DNA of 64,000 nt from Streptomyces sp. HUAS 15-9 (GTDB taxonomy: Bacteria > Actinomycetota > Actinomycetes > Streptomycetales > Streptomycetaceae). Positions 8,605 to 17,681 of this stretch are shown one piece after another. Position numbers and translations under genes: made by a program. Below the pieces are notes generated by a model. The model was not told the DNA's origin. It ran no database searches and saw only the letters and a program-made list of their open reading frames with translations. How positions within the stretch are numbered: position 1 is the stretch's first letter; each line of letters opens with the position of its first letter. The stretch lies in contig NZ_CP106798.1 of NCBI RefSeq assembly GCF_025642155.1, positions 5,828,001 to 5,892,000 on the forward strand. The letters run 5' to 3'.

Positions 8605-10259
8605 CGATGTCGTCCGCGTTCCTCGGGCCTGGAGGCCAGCGCCGTGGCCGAGGGCTGGAGCGCCAGGGGCGCAGAGGACGCTGCGGGTGTGCTGCTTCGT
8701 TTGCGTGCTGCCTGTGCTCGCCTGTTCGGCTGGAGGGTGATGCGCCAGTTGAGGACCTCGGCGGGGCGTTCGGCGGTGTCGAGTTCTCGCTGGGCGGCGA
8801 CTTCGGCCAAGAGGCGCCGGGGGTTGTGGCCAGCGGTCTCTGCGCGGGCGAGGGTTGTGGTCAGGGCTGGCCAGGCGGGATCGACGAGGATGCGGTCGGC
8901 TTGGTCGGGGAGGGCTGCGCGTAGATCCTGCTCGAAGCGGCTGATGGTGGTGGCGCGTGGCGCGCGTCGGGTGAGATCTGCCAGGACCGGCGCGGCGGCG
9001 TCCTGGTAACCGGCCTGCAGGTGACGGAAGGCTTGCTCAGCCGCGGTGGCCTGCTGCTCGTGGCCGCGTTGTTCGTGCCACTTGGCGGCTGCCCGCGCCA
9101 ACTGGAGTGCGGCAAAGATCAGGGCGATGGTGAGTCCGCCCGGATCGTGTGTGGCGTAGACGAGTTCCTTGGCGGCTTCCCGTAGGGCGGTGGCGGCTTG
9201 ATGGTCGGCTCGGATCGCCGAGCGGCGGGCGCGGTTGAACACCTGTGCCGCTGCTTGTAGTTCGGCCCGGTGCGGGCCGTGGCTGGCGAGGGCCAGGTTG
9301 TGGAGGGTGTCGCCGAAGGCATCCAGGTGGCCCTGGGCCACGGCCTCGCCACCTGAGTCGAGGACGGCGTGCGCGTGGCGGATGGCGGCTTCGGCGCGGT
9401 GCCACGGCTCGGCCGGGTCCGCCACCGGTTGAGGGCGGTCGGCCAGCTCCTGGGTCGGGAGGCGTTCGCGCAGACGGTTGCAGGACAGGTCGGGCTCGCC
9501 GTTGGCCGTGTCGCCGAGCGCGGCCAGGCTGTAGCCGGTCACTTCGCCGGTCTCGGGGCCGATGCGCGGCCTGACCTGGATGCCGAGGGAGCGCAGCACG
9601 GTGAAGTACTCGTCGATGCTGCGTACGGCCGCGGCGACCGCGTACGCCTGCTCGCGCAGCCACTCCCGCGCGGTCTCCTCCCGGCCCTGGCGTTCCGCCT
9701 TCGCCCGCTCGGCGCCGGTCGGGGTACGCGGGGCCGTGAGGTCACCGGACTTCAGGCGGCGCAGCCCGAACTCGGCCTCGATCTTTCGGCATTCCAGCTG
9801 TGCCCGCCAGCCGTCCCGGTTCGTACGAGGGCGGCGGCCGTCGGCTCGGACGGTGGTGGCCATGATGTGGATGTGGTCGTCGGCGTGCCGGACCGCGATC
9901 CAGCGGCACGCCTTGTCGTCTCCCTCGGGGGCGATGCCCGTGGCGGCTACGACGCGGCGGGCAACCTCGGCCCACTCAGCGTCGGTGAGGTAGCGGTCGC
10001 CCGGCGCGGTGCGCACCGGGCAGTGCCACACATGCTGCCGTGGCTGCTTTCCGCCGAGCTCCCGGGTGCGCAGGTCGACGTGGTGGTCCAGGCGCCGGGC
10101 GAGCTGGGTGTAGGTGGGGTCGCGGCCGGGGTCGAGGGCGCCGGCCATGTCCCAGGCAGCCACGATGTGGGGGTCCGTGTGCTCATCGCGCCGCCCCTTG
10201 CCGAAGAGGTAGTTGATCAGGCCGAGGGTGCTGGAGCCGGTGGAGACGTCAGGCACCAT
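8601..10259 (-). CDS. Relaxase/mobilization nuclease
   Basis: 552 residues. The N-terminal third contains the HUH-type metal motif HADDHIHIMATTVRADG (about residues 123-140), and YLFGKG near residue 18 is typical of actinobacterial relaxases. Relaxases nick and covalently hold the transfer origin to start conjugative mobilization. The C-terminal about 300 residues are alanine-rich helical and probably mediate contacts with DNA or the transfer machinery. The start chosen is the ATG at 10259, which overlaps the mobC stop by 11 bp; upstream codons belong to mobC. No coupling protein or type IV channel gene is visible, so the element is mobilizable rather than self-transmissible as far as the window shows. 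Confidence 0.87.
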   Translation of the reverse strand: MVPDVSTGSSTLGLINYLFGKGRRDEHTDPHIVAAWDMAGALDPGRDPTYTQLARRLDHHVDLRTRELGGKQPRQHVWHCPVRTAPGDRYLTDAEWAEVARRVVAATGIAPEGDDKACRWIAVRHADDHIHIMATTVRADGRRPRTNRDGWRAQLECRKIEAEFGLRRLKSGDLTAPRTPTGAERAKAERQGREETAREWLREQAYAVAAAVRSIDEYFTVLRSLGIQVRPRIGPETGEVTGYSLAALGDTANGEPDLSCNRLRERLPTQELADRPQPVADPAEPWHRAEAAIRHAHAVLDSGGEAVAQGHLDAFGDTLHNLALASHGPHRAELQAAAQVFNRARRSAIRADHQAATALREAAKELVYATHDPGGLTIALIFAALQLARAAAKWHEQRGHEQQATAAEQAFRHLQAGYQDAAAPVLADLTRRAPRATTISRFEQDLRAALPDQADRILVDPAWPALTTTLARAETAGHNPRRLLAEVAAQRELDTAERPAEVLNWRITLQPNRRAQAARKRSSTPAASSAPLALQPSATALASRPEERGRHR

Positions 10260-10800
10260 GACCGGCTCCTTCCGCCAAGAGCCGGTCCATGAGTGCGTAA
10301 CTGGCCTGGGCGGCCTGCTCAATGCGGTCGAGGACGGCCTCGGCGCGCTCGGGTATCGCGCCGGAGTGGATGGCTGTCGTGACCTGGTTGAGGTTGGTGC
10401 CGATCCGGTTCAGCGCCTTGGTGTGCGCTTCGATGGCTTCCACCAGCGGGCGGATGGGGTCGTCCTCCGGGCTGCCGACCATGCCCGCCTTGCCGAGCGC
10501 GACGGCGAGGGCGGCGTCGCCGACGAAGCCGGCGAACTTCTGGTGGCGCCGCCTGGCCTCGGCATCGATGAGGCGGACCGCGGTCGGGGTAAAGCGGATC
10601 TTCTTCTCCTGGTCGCGTTTCTCGGTGGTGCGCTTGCGGTTCATTCGCGCAGGCAGTGTGGGGGCGTCGGGCTCACGCCACGAGGGCTGCTCAACGGCGG
10701 CGGGCGCTTGACGGGCAGACGGCTCGGCGAGTGGGCGGTTGGAGTCGGCGACGGGCTGCTCGGCGCTGTCGGCGGGAGACGCGGTGCGGGGCTCGTTCAC
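10249..10800 (-). CDS. mobC: MobC-like relaxosome accessory protein
   Basis: 183 residues from the GTG at 10800. The middle carries the MobC/ribbon-helix-helix region (KKIRFTPTAVRLIDAEARRR) and the C-terminal half the conserved LNRIGTNLNQ segment of MobC proteins, which help the relaxase open the transfer origin. It is translationally coupled to the downstream relaxase gene. The proline/alanine-rich N-terminus has strong G/C third positions on this strand, so it is likely coding. That makes its 5' end overlap the divergent integrase start by 17 bp. A later ATG at 10644 would remove the overlap. Confidence 0.8.
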   Translation of the reverse strand: MNEPRTASPADSAEQPVADSNRPLAEPSARQAPAAVEQPSWREPDAPTLPARMNRKRTTEKRDQEKKIRFTPTAVRLIDAEARRRHQKFAGFVGDAALAVALGKAGMVGSPEDDPIRPLVEAIEAHTKALNRIGTNLNQVTTAIHSGAIPERAEAVLDRIEQAAQASYALMDRLLAEGAGHGA

Positions 10801-11941
10801 CCCCTGCCCCAACGGCAAATGGCGGGCTCGCTACCGTGACCTCGACGGCAAGGAGCATGCCCGCCACTTCGACCGGAAGATCGACGCCCAGCGCTGGCTC
10901 GACGAGGTCACGGCCAGCATCGTCACGGGCCAGTACGTCGACCCGCAGGCCGGACGGATCACCTTCGAGAAGTACGCAAAGAAGTGGGAGGAGTCGCTCA
11001 TCGCCAGCGAGGCGGGCGAGCGGATCACCGACAACGCGCTCCGGCTCCACCTCGTCCCGGCGCTTGGCGCCCGCGCCATGGCGGCCATACGCCGCAACGA
11101 CCTCCAGGTGCTCTTCAAGAGCCTGTCGGAGCAGCTTGGCCCCGGCAGCGTGCGTAACGTCTACGACGTCCTCGTACGCCTCATGACCGCGGCTGTCGAG
11201 GACAAGGTCATCGCGTCCAGCCCGTGCCGCCGGATCACCCTCCCGGCCATGCCGGATGACGAGGTCACTCCGCCCACGGTCGCGCAGGTCGAGGCCATGG
11301 TCCGCGTGATGCCGCCGTACATCCGCGCGGTGATCGTCACCCTCGCCGGATCAGGCTTGCGAATAGGAGAGTTGCTCGGCCTCAAAGTGTCGGACGTCGA
11401 CTTCAAGGCCGGCACCATCCGCGTCGAGCGCCAGCGCCTCCAGTCCGGGAAGATCGGCCCGCCGAAGACTGCCAAGTCACGGCGCACGGTCCCGGTCGGC
11501 GAGGTCGTCACTGACGCACTCCTCATGCACCTCGCCGCACGCCCCTCCAAGGAGTGGCTGTTCACGATGGAGGAAGGCGAACCGCTCAACTACCGCCGCT
11601 GGAAGACCGAATGGAACTGCGCTCGTAAGGAGCTGCAGAAGGCGGAGAACGAGGCGGCCGAACGCGAGGGCCGCAAGCCCGTCGAACTCACGCACATGGT
11701 GACCCACGACCTGCGCCACTTCTACGCCTCCGCCCTCATCGCCGGCGGAGCGAGCGTCAAGCAGGTCCAGTTGGTCCTCGGCCACGCGTCCGCCGTCATC
11801 ACGCTGCGGATCTACGCGCATCTGTGGCCGGGCGAAGAAGACCGCACCCGGACCGTCATGGACGCCGTTCTCGGCGGCCTGCGGACCGGGTGCGGACAGG
11901 TAGGCGATGCGACCCGCGAAACCGCAGGTCAAACGGCCTAG
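10784..11941 (+). CDS. Tyrosine recombinase (site-specific integrase)
   Basis: 385 residues from a GTG at 10784 with GGGAG six bases upstream. An N-terminal arm-binding segment (GKWRARYRDLDGKEHARHF) precedes a SAM-like core-binding domain (about residues 60-150) and the catalytic domain: first Arg in GSGLRIGELLGL, His-x-x-Arg in THDLRHFYASAL, His in GHASAVITLRIYAHLW, where RIYAH supplies the nucleophilic Tyr. The protein looks full length and active. The gene ends 7 bp from the sodN stop codon, facing it, so the sodN 3' end is the likely integration site. The second attachment site is not in the window. Confidence 0.9.
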   Translation: MRGSFTPCPNGKWRARYRDLDGKEHARHFDRKIDAQRWLDEVTASIVTGQYVDPQAGRITFEKYAKKWEESLIASEAGERITDNALRLHLVPALGARAMAAIRRNDLQVLFKSLSEQLGPGSVRNVYDVLVRLMTAAVEDKVIASSPCRRITLPAMPDDEVTPPTVAQVEAMVRVMPPYIRAVIVTLAGSGLRIGELLGLKVSDVDFKAGTIRVERQRLQSGKIGPPKTAKSRRTVPVGEVVTDALLMHLAARPSKEWLFTMEEGEPLNYRRWKTEWNCARKELQKAENEAAEREGRKPVELTHMVTHDLRHFYASALIAGGASVKQVQLVLGHASAVITLRIYAHLWPGEEDRTRTVMDAVLGGLRTGCGQVGDATRETAGQTA

Positions 11942-11943
11942 CC

Positions 11944-11954
11944 ATAGATCAAGC
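11944..11954 (-). repeat. 11-bp inverted repeat, right copy
   Basis: ATAGATCAAGC lies immediately after the integrase stop and reaches into the sodN stop codon. It is the exact inverted copy of 8594-8604. Confidence 0.5.
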
Positions 11955-12344
11955 CTTCTTCGTCTCCCAGAAGATCTTGTCGATCTGGGCGATGTAGTCC
12001 AGCGCCTTCTGGCCGGTCGCCGGGTCGGTGGACGCCTTGGCGGCCGAGAGGGCCTTCAGGGTGTCGTTGACCAGCTGGTGCAGCTCCGGGTACTTCTCGA
12101 AGTGCGGGGGCTTGAAGTAGTCGCTCCAGAGCACCGAGACGTGGTGCTTCGCGAGCTCGGCACGCTGCTCCTTGATGACCGTGGCACGCGCCTGGAAGTG
12201 CGGGTCGTCGTTGGCGGCCATCTTCTCCTGGACGGCCTTCACCGACTCCGCCTCGATGCGGGCCTGGGCCGGGTCGTACACACCGCAGGGCAGGTCGCAG
12301 TGTGCGCTGACCTTGACCTTGGGGGCAAACAGGCGGGAAAGCAT
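11949..12344 (-). CDS. sodN: Nickel superoxide dismutase precursor
   Basis: 131 residues, the normal size. A 14-residue propeptide (MLSRLFAPKVKVSA) precedes the nickel hook HCDLPCGVYDP; after cleavage the new N-terminal His plus Cys2 and Cys6 bind nickel. The helical bundle body follows. The enzyme converts superoxide to oxygen and peroxide in the cytoplasm and needs SodX to remove the propeptide. SodX is encoded divergently at 12490. The start is the ATG at 12344 behind AGGAAGGA. The 3' end abuts a mobile-element integrase. Confidence 0.97.
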   Translation of the reverse strand: MLSRLFAPKVKVSAHCDLPCGVYDPAQARIEAESVKAVQEKMAANDDPHFQARATVIKEQRAELAKHHVSVLWSDYFKPPHFEKYPELHQLVNDTLKALSAAKASTDPATGQKALDYIAQIDKIFWETKKA

Positions 12345-12489
12345 GGAGCATTCCTTCCTCGTGATCGTCTTCTCAGGTGGGACATTACTCCCTGAGGGAC
12401 GGGTTTTCTCGAGTGCCCCCTTGGGCTTAGGACAAAAGTCCGGGGTCAGACTGAGACTGGTGGAGGAACGGACCGGGGAGGTGCCGGGG

Positions 12490-12924
12490 ATGCCGGAGCT
12501 GTCGCAGGAGACCGAGCGGGGGAGGGCCGTCACGCCCTTCGGGCTGGCCGAGGTGACCGGGCCGTCCATGGTGCCCACGCTCCACCACGGGGACCAGCTC
12601 GTGGTGCAGTACGGGGCCCGGATCAGGCCGGGTGACGTCGTGGTCCTGCGCCACCCCTTCCAGCAGGACCTGCTCGTCGTCAAGCGGGCCGCCGAGCGGC
12701 GCGAGGGCGGCTGGTGGGTCCTCGGGGACAATCCGTACGCCGGAGGGGACAGCACCGACTACGGGACCGTGCCGGAGGACCTGATCCTCGGCCGGGTCCG
12801 GCTGCGGTTCCGGCCGCTGCGTCCCGGTCAGCGCTCGCCGCTCGTGCTGGTGCGCTGGGCACTCTCGGCCGCCAGGCCCGTCTTGTCGGGCCGGTCGGCC
12901 TCCAGGCGCTTGCGGGCCCGGTAG
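12490..12924 (+). CDS. sodX: Nickel-type superoxide dismutase maturation protease (signal peptidase I-like)
   Basis: 144 residues. It has the S26 serine protease signatures GPSMVPTLHHGD (catalytic Ser) and LLVVKRAAER (catalytic Lys), then GDNPYAGGDSTDYG. No obvious transmembrane helix is present, fitting cytosolic SodX, which trims the SodN propeptide. The ATG at 12490 is chosen because GGGGAG lies 9 bp upstream. It is divergent from sodN. The 3' 97 bp overlap the convergent CGNR gene. Confidence 0.9.
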   Translation: MPELSQETERGRAVTPFGLAEVTGPSMVPTLHHGDQLVVQYGARIRPGDVVVLRHPFQQDLLVVKRAAERREGGWWVLGDNPYAGGDSTDYGTVPEDLILGRVRLRFRPLRPGQRSPLVLVRWALSAARPVLSGRSASRRLRAR

Positions 12925-13457
12925 GCGGCCACGTTGGCGCGCGTCGCGCAGCGGTCGGAGCAGTAGCGCCGGGAGCGGTTCGTCGACGTGTCCAGATAGG
13001 CGTTGCGGCAGGGGGGTGCCTGACACAGGCCCAGGCGGTCCACGCCGTACTCGGTCAGATGGAACGCGAGGCCCATCGCCGCGATCGCCGCGTACCCCGC
13101 GGTCGCGTTCGACGGGTGGTCGGCGAGGTGCATGTGCCACAGCGGCCGGCCGTCGTCGTCCCGGAAGTCGTGCCCGGAGATCTGCGGGCTCACCGGGAAC
13201 TCCAGCAGGAGCGAGTTCAGCAGGTCCACCGCGAGCGTCTCGTCGCCCTTGTCGGCGGCCTCGAAGACCGCGCGCAGCCGGGCCCGTACGGAGCGGAAGC
13301 GTGTGACGTCCGCGTCGGTCGCGCGACGGGCCGCGGACTGGTTGCCGCCGAACAGGTCGCGGACGGCCTCGACCGAGGTCAGGGTGTCCTTGCCCCGGGC
13401 CGGTTCCTCGCTGTTGACGAGTCGGACGGCGTAATCCGAGTAATAGGCCAGTTCCAC
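12828..13457 (-). CDS. CGNR zinc-finger (ABATE-domain) regulator
   Basis: 209 residues. The N-terminal ABATE-like domain (YYSDYAVRLVNSEEP) leads to a C-terminal CGNR zinc finger with CQAPPCRNAYLD and RRYCSDRCATRANVAAYRAR; four cysteines are spaced as in the family. These are predicted to be stress- or ligand-linked transcription regulators. It overlaps the sodX 3' end on the opposite strand and is divergent from the methyltransferase at 13559. Confidence 0.88.
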   Translation of the reverse strand: MELAYYSDYAVRLVNSEEPARGKDTLTSVEAVRDLFGGNQSAARRATDADVTRFRSVRARLRAVFEAADKGDETLAVDLLNSLLLEFPVSPQISGHDFRDDDGRPLWHMHLADHPSNATAGYAAIAAMGLAFHLTEYGVDRLGLCQAPPCRNAYLDTSTNRSRRYCSDRCATRANVAAYRARKRLEADRPDKTGLAAESAQRTSTSGER

Positions 13458-13558
13458 TTGTAGTCCTTACAGGGGCGGTCTATGGTCGTGAAGTGCGGTC
13501 GGGTAATGGACGGTCGCACCTACAGGGTATTACGTGATCTATGGGGTGGAGGAGTTCG

Positions 13559-14335
13559 ATGACGAACGCGGACACGCACATGGTGACGACCGGCGCGGAC
13601 TGGCCGGCCTGGCAGGAGAGCTGGGACCGGCAGCAGGAGTGGTACATGCCGGACCGCGAGGAACGCTTCCGGATCATGCTCGACATGGTCGAGGCCCTCG
13701 TCGGCACCGCACCCCGCGTGCTGGACCTGGCCTGCGGCACCGGCAGCATCACCGCCCGGCTGCTGCACAGGTTCCCGCGGGCCACCAGCACCGGCGTCGA
13801 CCTCGACCCGGCCCTCCTCGCCATCGCCGAGGGCACCTTCGCCGGTGACGAGCGGGTCGGGTTCGTGACCGCCGACCTCAAGGACCCGGACTGGCCCGCG
13901 AAGCTGCCGTACGACTCGTACGACGCCGTTCTGACCGCCACGGCCCTGCACTGGCTGCACAGCGAACCCCTCGCGGCCCTCTACGGTCAGGTCGCGGAGC
14001 TCGTCCGCGACGGCGGTGTCTTCATGAACGCGGACCACATGATCGACGAGTCCACGCCCCGGATCAACGCCGCCGAGCGCGCGGGGCGCCACGCCCGCAT
14101 GGATCAGGCCAAGCGGGACGGTGCCCTCGACTGGGCCGAATGGTGGCAGCTCGCCGCCAAGGACCCGGTCCTCGCCGGGCCGACCGCCCGGCGCTACGAG
14201 ATCTACGGCGAGCACGCCGACGGCGACATGCCCTCGGCCGCCTGGCACGCGCGCGTGCTGCGCGGGAAGGGCTTCGCCGAGGCCCGGCCGGTGTGGTGCT
14301 CGCCCTCGGACACGCTGCTTCTCGCGCTCAAGTAG
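13559..14335 (+). CDS. Class I SAM-dependent methyltransferase
   Basis: 258 residues. Motif I is VLDLACGTGSITARLL, followed by GVDLDPALLAIAEG and the substrate-side LTATALHWL, as in trans-aconitate-type and small-molecule methyltransferases. The start is the ATG at 13559 with GGTGGAGGAG 5 bp upstream. Substrate not identifiable. Confidence 0.87.
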   Translation: MTNADTHMVTTGADWPAWQESWDRQQEWYMPDREERFRIMLDMVEALVGTAPRVLDLACGTGSITARLLHRFPRATSTGVDLDPALLAIAEGTFAGDERVGFVTADLKDPDWPAKLPYDSYDAVLTATALHWLHSEPLAALYGQVAELVRDGGVFMNADHMIDESTPRINAAERAGRHARMDQAKRDGALDWAEWWQLAAKDPVLAGPTARRYEIYGEHADGDMPSAAWHARVLRGKGFAEARPVWCSPSDTLLLALK

Positions 14336-14361
14336 GCGACAGGCGGACTCCGTGGCACGAC

Positions 14362-14394
14362 GAAGGGCGGTACGGGAATCCCGTACCGCCCTTC
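14362..14394. terminator. Bidirectional hairpin terminator
   Basis: A perfect 15-bp stem (14362-14376 with 14380-14394, AAT loop) lies between the convergent methyltransferase and transporter genes. Confidence 0.85.
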
Positions 14395-14407
14395 TCGCAG
14401 CTGAGTG

Positions 14408-15208
14408 TCAGAGGACCTTGGACAGGAACGACTTCGTCCGGTCGTGCTGCGGGTTCGTCAGGACGTCGCGCGGGTGGCCGGACTCGACCACCAGGCCGTC
14501 GTCCATGAACACCAGCGAGTCGCCCACCTCACGCGCGAAACCCATCTCGTGCGTGACGACGATCATCGTCATACCGTCCTCCGCCAGGTCCCGCATCACA
14601 TCGAGGACCTCACCGACCAGCTCCGGGTCGAGAGCCGAGGTCGGCTCGTCGAAGAGCATCAGCTTCGGCTGCATCGCCAGCGCGCGGGCGATGGCGACAC
14701 GCTGCTGCTGACCACCCGAGAGCTGCGACGGGTAGTGGCCCTTGCGGTCGCCGAGGCCCACCCGGTCGAGAAGCCGCCCCGCGCGTTCCCGGGCGACCGC
14801 CTTGGACTCGCGCTTGACCTGGACCGGCGCCTCCATGACGTTCTCCAGCGCCGTCATGTGCGGGAAGAGGTTGAAGCGCTGGAACACCATGCCGATGTCC
14901 CGTCGCTGCGCCGCGACCTCCTTCTCCTTCAGCTCGTAGAGCTTGTCCCCCTTCTGCCGGTAGCCGACCAGGTCGCCGTCGACGTACAGCCGGCCGGCGC
15001 TGATCTTCTCAAGATGGTTGATGCACCGGAGGAACGTGCTCTTGCCGGAACCGGACGGGCCGATCAGGCAGAACACCTCTCGCGGGTTCACCACCAGGTC
15101 GATGCCCTTGAGGATGTGCGCCAGACCGAAGGACTTGTGCACGCCCTCGGCCCTGACCATCGGCGCACCGCTCGTCGGCTGTGCGATGTCCTTGCTCAGA
15201 CCGGTCAT
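14408..15208 (-). CDS. Polar amino acid (glutamate-type) ABC transporter ATPase
   Basis: 266 residues with Walker [11 protein letters not shown]-loop [12 protein letters not shown], signature LSGGQQQR, Walker [13 protein letters not shown] and the switch His in VVTHEMGFA. The sequence is typical of the GlnQ/GluA family that powers uptake of glutamate, glutamine or related polar amino acids. It is the last gene of a three-gene operon and overlaps the permease stop by 4 bp. Confidence 0.93.
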   Translation of the reverse strand: MTGLSKDIAQPTSGAPMVRAEGVHKSFGLAHILKGIDLVVNPREVFCLIGPSGSGKSTFLRCINHLEKISAGRLYVDGDLVGYRQKGDKLYELKEKEVAAQRRDIGMVFQRFNLFPHMTALENVMEAPVQVKRESKAVARERAGRLLDRVGLGDRKGHYPSQLSGGQQQRVAIARALAMQPKLMLFDEPTSALDPELVGEVLDVMRDLAEDGMTMIVVTHEMGFAREVGDSLVFMDDGLVVESGHPRDVLTNPQHDRTKSFLSKVL

Positions 15209-16134
15209 CGGGCCACCTCCGGGCGGCGGAACGAACCGAACATTCGGAGGTTCTTCTTCAGACGCTGGAGCGGCGTCGGCGGCAGGTTGCGCGACGAACC
15301 GCGGGCGTAACGGCGTTCGACGTAGTACTGGACGATGCTGAAGATCGTGGTCAGGAACAGGTACCAGATACAGGCTACGAAGTACATCTCGACGACCGCC
15401 AGCGAGGTGCTGGAGATGTCCTGGGCCTTCTTGATCAGCTCGGGGAGCTGGACCGCGTAGGCCAGCGACGAGGTCTTCAGCATGTTGATGAACTCGTTGC
15501 CGGTCGGCGGGATGATGACCCGCATGGCCTGCGGGAGGATCACCCGGCGCAGCGTCTTGCCCTGGGTCATGCCCAGCGCGTGCGACGCCTCCGTCTGCCC
15601 CTCGTCGACCGACTGGATACCGGCGCGGACGATCTCCGACATGTACGCGGCCTCGTTCAGGCCGAGTCCCAGCAGGGCCGTGAGGACCGGGGTCATCACC
15701 TGGTTCATCTCGTCCTTGTAGAACCCCAGGTTCAGGACGGGGAAGACGAGCGAGATGTTGTACCAGAGCAGCAGCTGGACCAGGACCGGGGTGCCGCGGA
15801 AGAACCAGATGTAGAACCAGGACACGGTGCTGGTCACGGGGTTCGACGACAGTCGCATCACGGCGAGGATCACGCCGAGGGCGACGCCGAGCACCATGGC
15901 CAGCACGGAGATGTACAGCGTGGTCCAGGCGCCGGAGACGATGCCCGGATCGAAGAGGTAGTCCGGGATGATGCTGTAGTTGATGTTCGCGTTGGAGAAC
16001 GCGACCCCGAGCATCGCCACGAGGGCGATGACCACGACGGCGGACACCCAGCGGCCGTAGTGCCGTACAGGAATGGCTTTGATCTGCTCCGGCGGCACCG
16101 ACGCCGCCGGAGTCTTGTCGATCGGATCAGTCAC
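15205..16134 (-). CDS. Polar amino acid ABC transporter permease
   Basis: 309 residues. A membrane segment near residues 30-48 and a His/Glu/Gln permease core with about five further helices are visible. The EAA loop that docks the ATPase reads [20 protein letters not shown] and continues EASHALGM. There is one permease gene, so it probably acts as a homodimer. It sits between the binding-protein and ATPase genes. Confidence 0.92.
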   Translation of the reverse strand: MTDPIDKTPAASVPPEQIKAIPVRHYGRWVSAVVVIALVAMLGVAFSNANINYSIIPDYLFDPGIVSGAWTTLYISVLAMVLGVALGVILAVMRLSSNPVTSTVSWFYIWFFRGTPVLVQLLLWYNISLVFPVLNLGFYKDEMNQVMTPVLTALLGLGLNEAAYMSEIVRAGIQSVDEGQTEASHALGMTQGKTLRRVILPQAMRVIIPPTGNEFINMLKTSSLAYAVQLPELIKKAQDISSTSLAVVEMYFVACIWYLFLTTIFSIVQYYVERRYARGSSRNLPPTPLQRLKKNLRMFGSFRRPEVAR

Positions 16135-16166
16135 AGTGACAGCCCTTCAGTGTTGCCAGAAGCTGT

Positions 16167-17126
16167 TCAGGAGCCGCCGTTGGTCTTCGCCTCGGTGACC
16201 GCGCCCTGTGTGACGTTCCACTTCTCCATGATCTTCTGGTACTCGCCGCTCTTGATGATGGCGGCCATGGCGCTCTGGAGGGCGTCCCGCAGCTGGGTGT
16301 TCTCCTTGCCGACGGCGATGCCGTACGGACCCGCCTCGATCTGCTCGCCGACGACCTCGAAGTCCTTGCCGCCGCCGGAGGTCTTCGCGTTGTAGGCCGC
16401 CACCGGGAAGTCGTTCAGGTCGGCGACGGACGCACCCTGCTTCAGACGGAGCAGCGCCTCGGGGTCGGTGTCGAAGGTCTGCAGGTTGATGGCCTTCTTG
16501 CCGTCCTTCGTGCACTTCTTGCTCTGCGCCTTGGCGATGCCCTCGGACGTGGTGCCCTTCTGCAGGGCCACGACCTTGCCGCACAGGTCGTCGAGCGACT
16601 TGATGCCCTTCGGGTTGCCCTTCTGGACCAGGATCGAGGTGCCGGCGGTGAAGTAGTCGACGAAGTCGACGCCGTTGCCGACCTTCTTGCCGGTGTCGGA
16701 GTCGATGCCGTTCTGGCGGTCCTTGGTGTCGTTCATCGCCGACATGAGCACCTGGAACCGCTTGGCCTGCAGGCCCACGATCAGGTTGTCGAACTTGCCG
16801 TTCTGGAACTCGAACTTCACGCCCAGCTGCTTGCCGAGGGCGTCGGCGATGTCGGGGTCGATGCCGACGGCCTTGCCGTTCTCCATGTACTCGACCGGCG
16901 GGTAGGCGATGTCGGAGCCCACCTTGATGACGCCCGCCTTCTTGATGTCCGCGGGAAGCTTGTCGGCGAGCGGCGCCGAGGCGGAGGCCGTGGTCGAGCC
17001 GCCGTCGCTGCCGTTGTCGGTCTGGTCACCGCAGCCGGTGAGGATGAGGGCGCCAGCGACCGCGATCGCACCGACCGCGGCGGTACGGGTGCGGGCGGTC
17101 GTACGACGGGTGGAGCTTGCGGTCAT
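16167..17126 (-). CDS. Amino acid ABC transporter substrate-binding lipoprotein
   Basis: 319 residues. Arg-rich n-region, hydrophobic stretch and lipobox ALILTGC (lipidated Cys at about 32), then a Ser/Gly/Asp-rich linker and a family 3 solute-binding domain (SDIAYPPVEYMENGKAVGID, then DLCGKVVALQKGTTSE). It captures a polar amino acid outside the membrane for the permease and ATPase encoded next. First gene of the operon; a TTGACA hexamer on this strand lies about 130 bp upstream. Confidence 0.93.
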   Translation of the reverse strand: MTASSTRRTTARTRTAAVGAIAVAGALILTGCGDQTDNGSDGGSTTASASAPLADKLPADIKKAGVIKVGSDIAYPPVEYMENGKAVGIDPDIADALGKQLGVKFEFQNGKFDNLIVGLQAKRFQVLMSAMNDTKDRQNGIDSDTGKKVGNGVDFVDYFTAGTSILVQKGNPKGIKSLDDLCGKVVALQKGTTSEGIAKAQSKKCTKDGKKAINLQTFDTDPEALLRLKQGASVADLNDFPVAAYNAKTSGGGKDFEVVGEQIEAGPYGIAVGKENTQLRDALQSAMAAIIKSGEYQKIMEKWNVTQGAVTEAKTNGGS

Positions 17127-17681
17127 GGTTTGTTCCTCCGGCGGAAGAGGTGGAGCTTGCCGTTAGGTCGACGAGAACACACACCATCGGGTGGTGCGAC
17201 CTCGTGGGTTTACGGCATCTTGCCATTCGGTCTGCGCTATTCAGGGGACTCGCTATGTCAAAATCGGATAACGGGTGACCCCCCGAACCGCCTCAGGTCG
17301 GCACATCAAGCCGGACCGTCTGCGGAAATCCCCGGCGCTGGCCGAAATTCCTTCGGTCACGTCTCACTATGTGGTCGGCCCTTGCCCGGACGGGCATCGC
17401 GTGCCCAAGGCGCTCCATCTCGCCTCGATGTCGCCTCGATGTCATCAGGACGTGACCTTCTAGTCCCGTGATGTGACCTTGCACCTAATGGACTCGTCGT
17501 CGGCCCTGTCGTCGGGTAAGAAGGTTCTTTACACCCCTCATCCGGGGCTCAGGGCGCGTGTGCGGCGCGCCCGTCGCGTACGACCCGTACGTATCAGGCA
17601 ATCGGGTCATATGCGGTCCCGCCCGCTCTTCACCAGGAGTGGTCAACCCTCAAACCATGAATATTTAAGGGGTAAAACGAA
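17127..17681. promoter_or_regulatory. Divergent intergenic region, transporter and malic enzyme
   Basis: 555 bp without a convincing gene. On the minus strand TTGACA (17256-17261) and TAGCGC (17234-17239), 16 bp apart, form a plausible promoter for the transporter operon. The 3' end holds an A/T-rich stretch with AAGGGG 9 bp before the malic enzyme GTG. No regulator site could be named. Confidence 0.5.
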
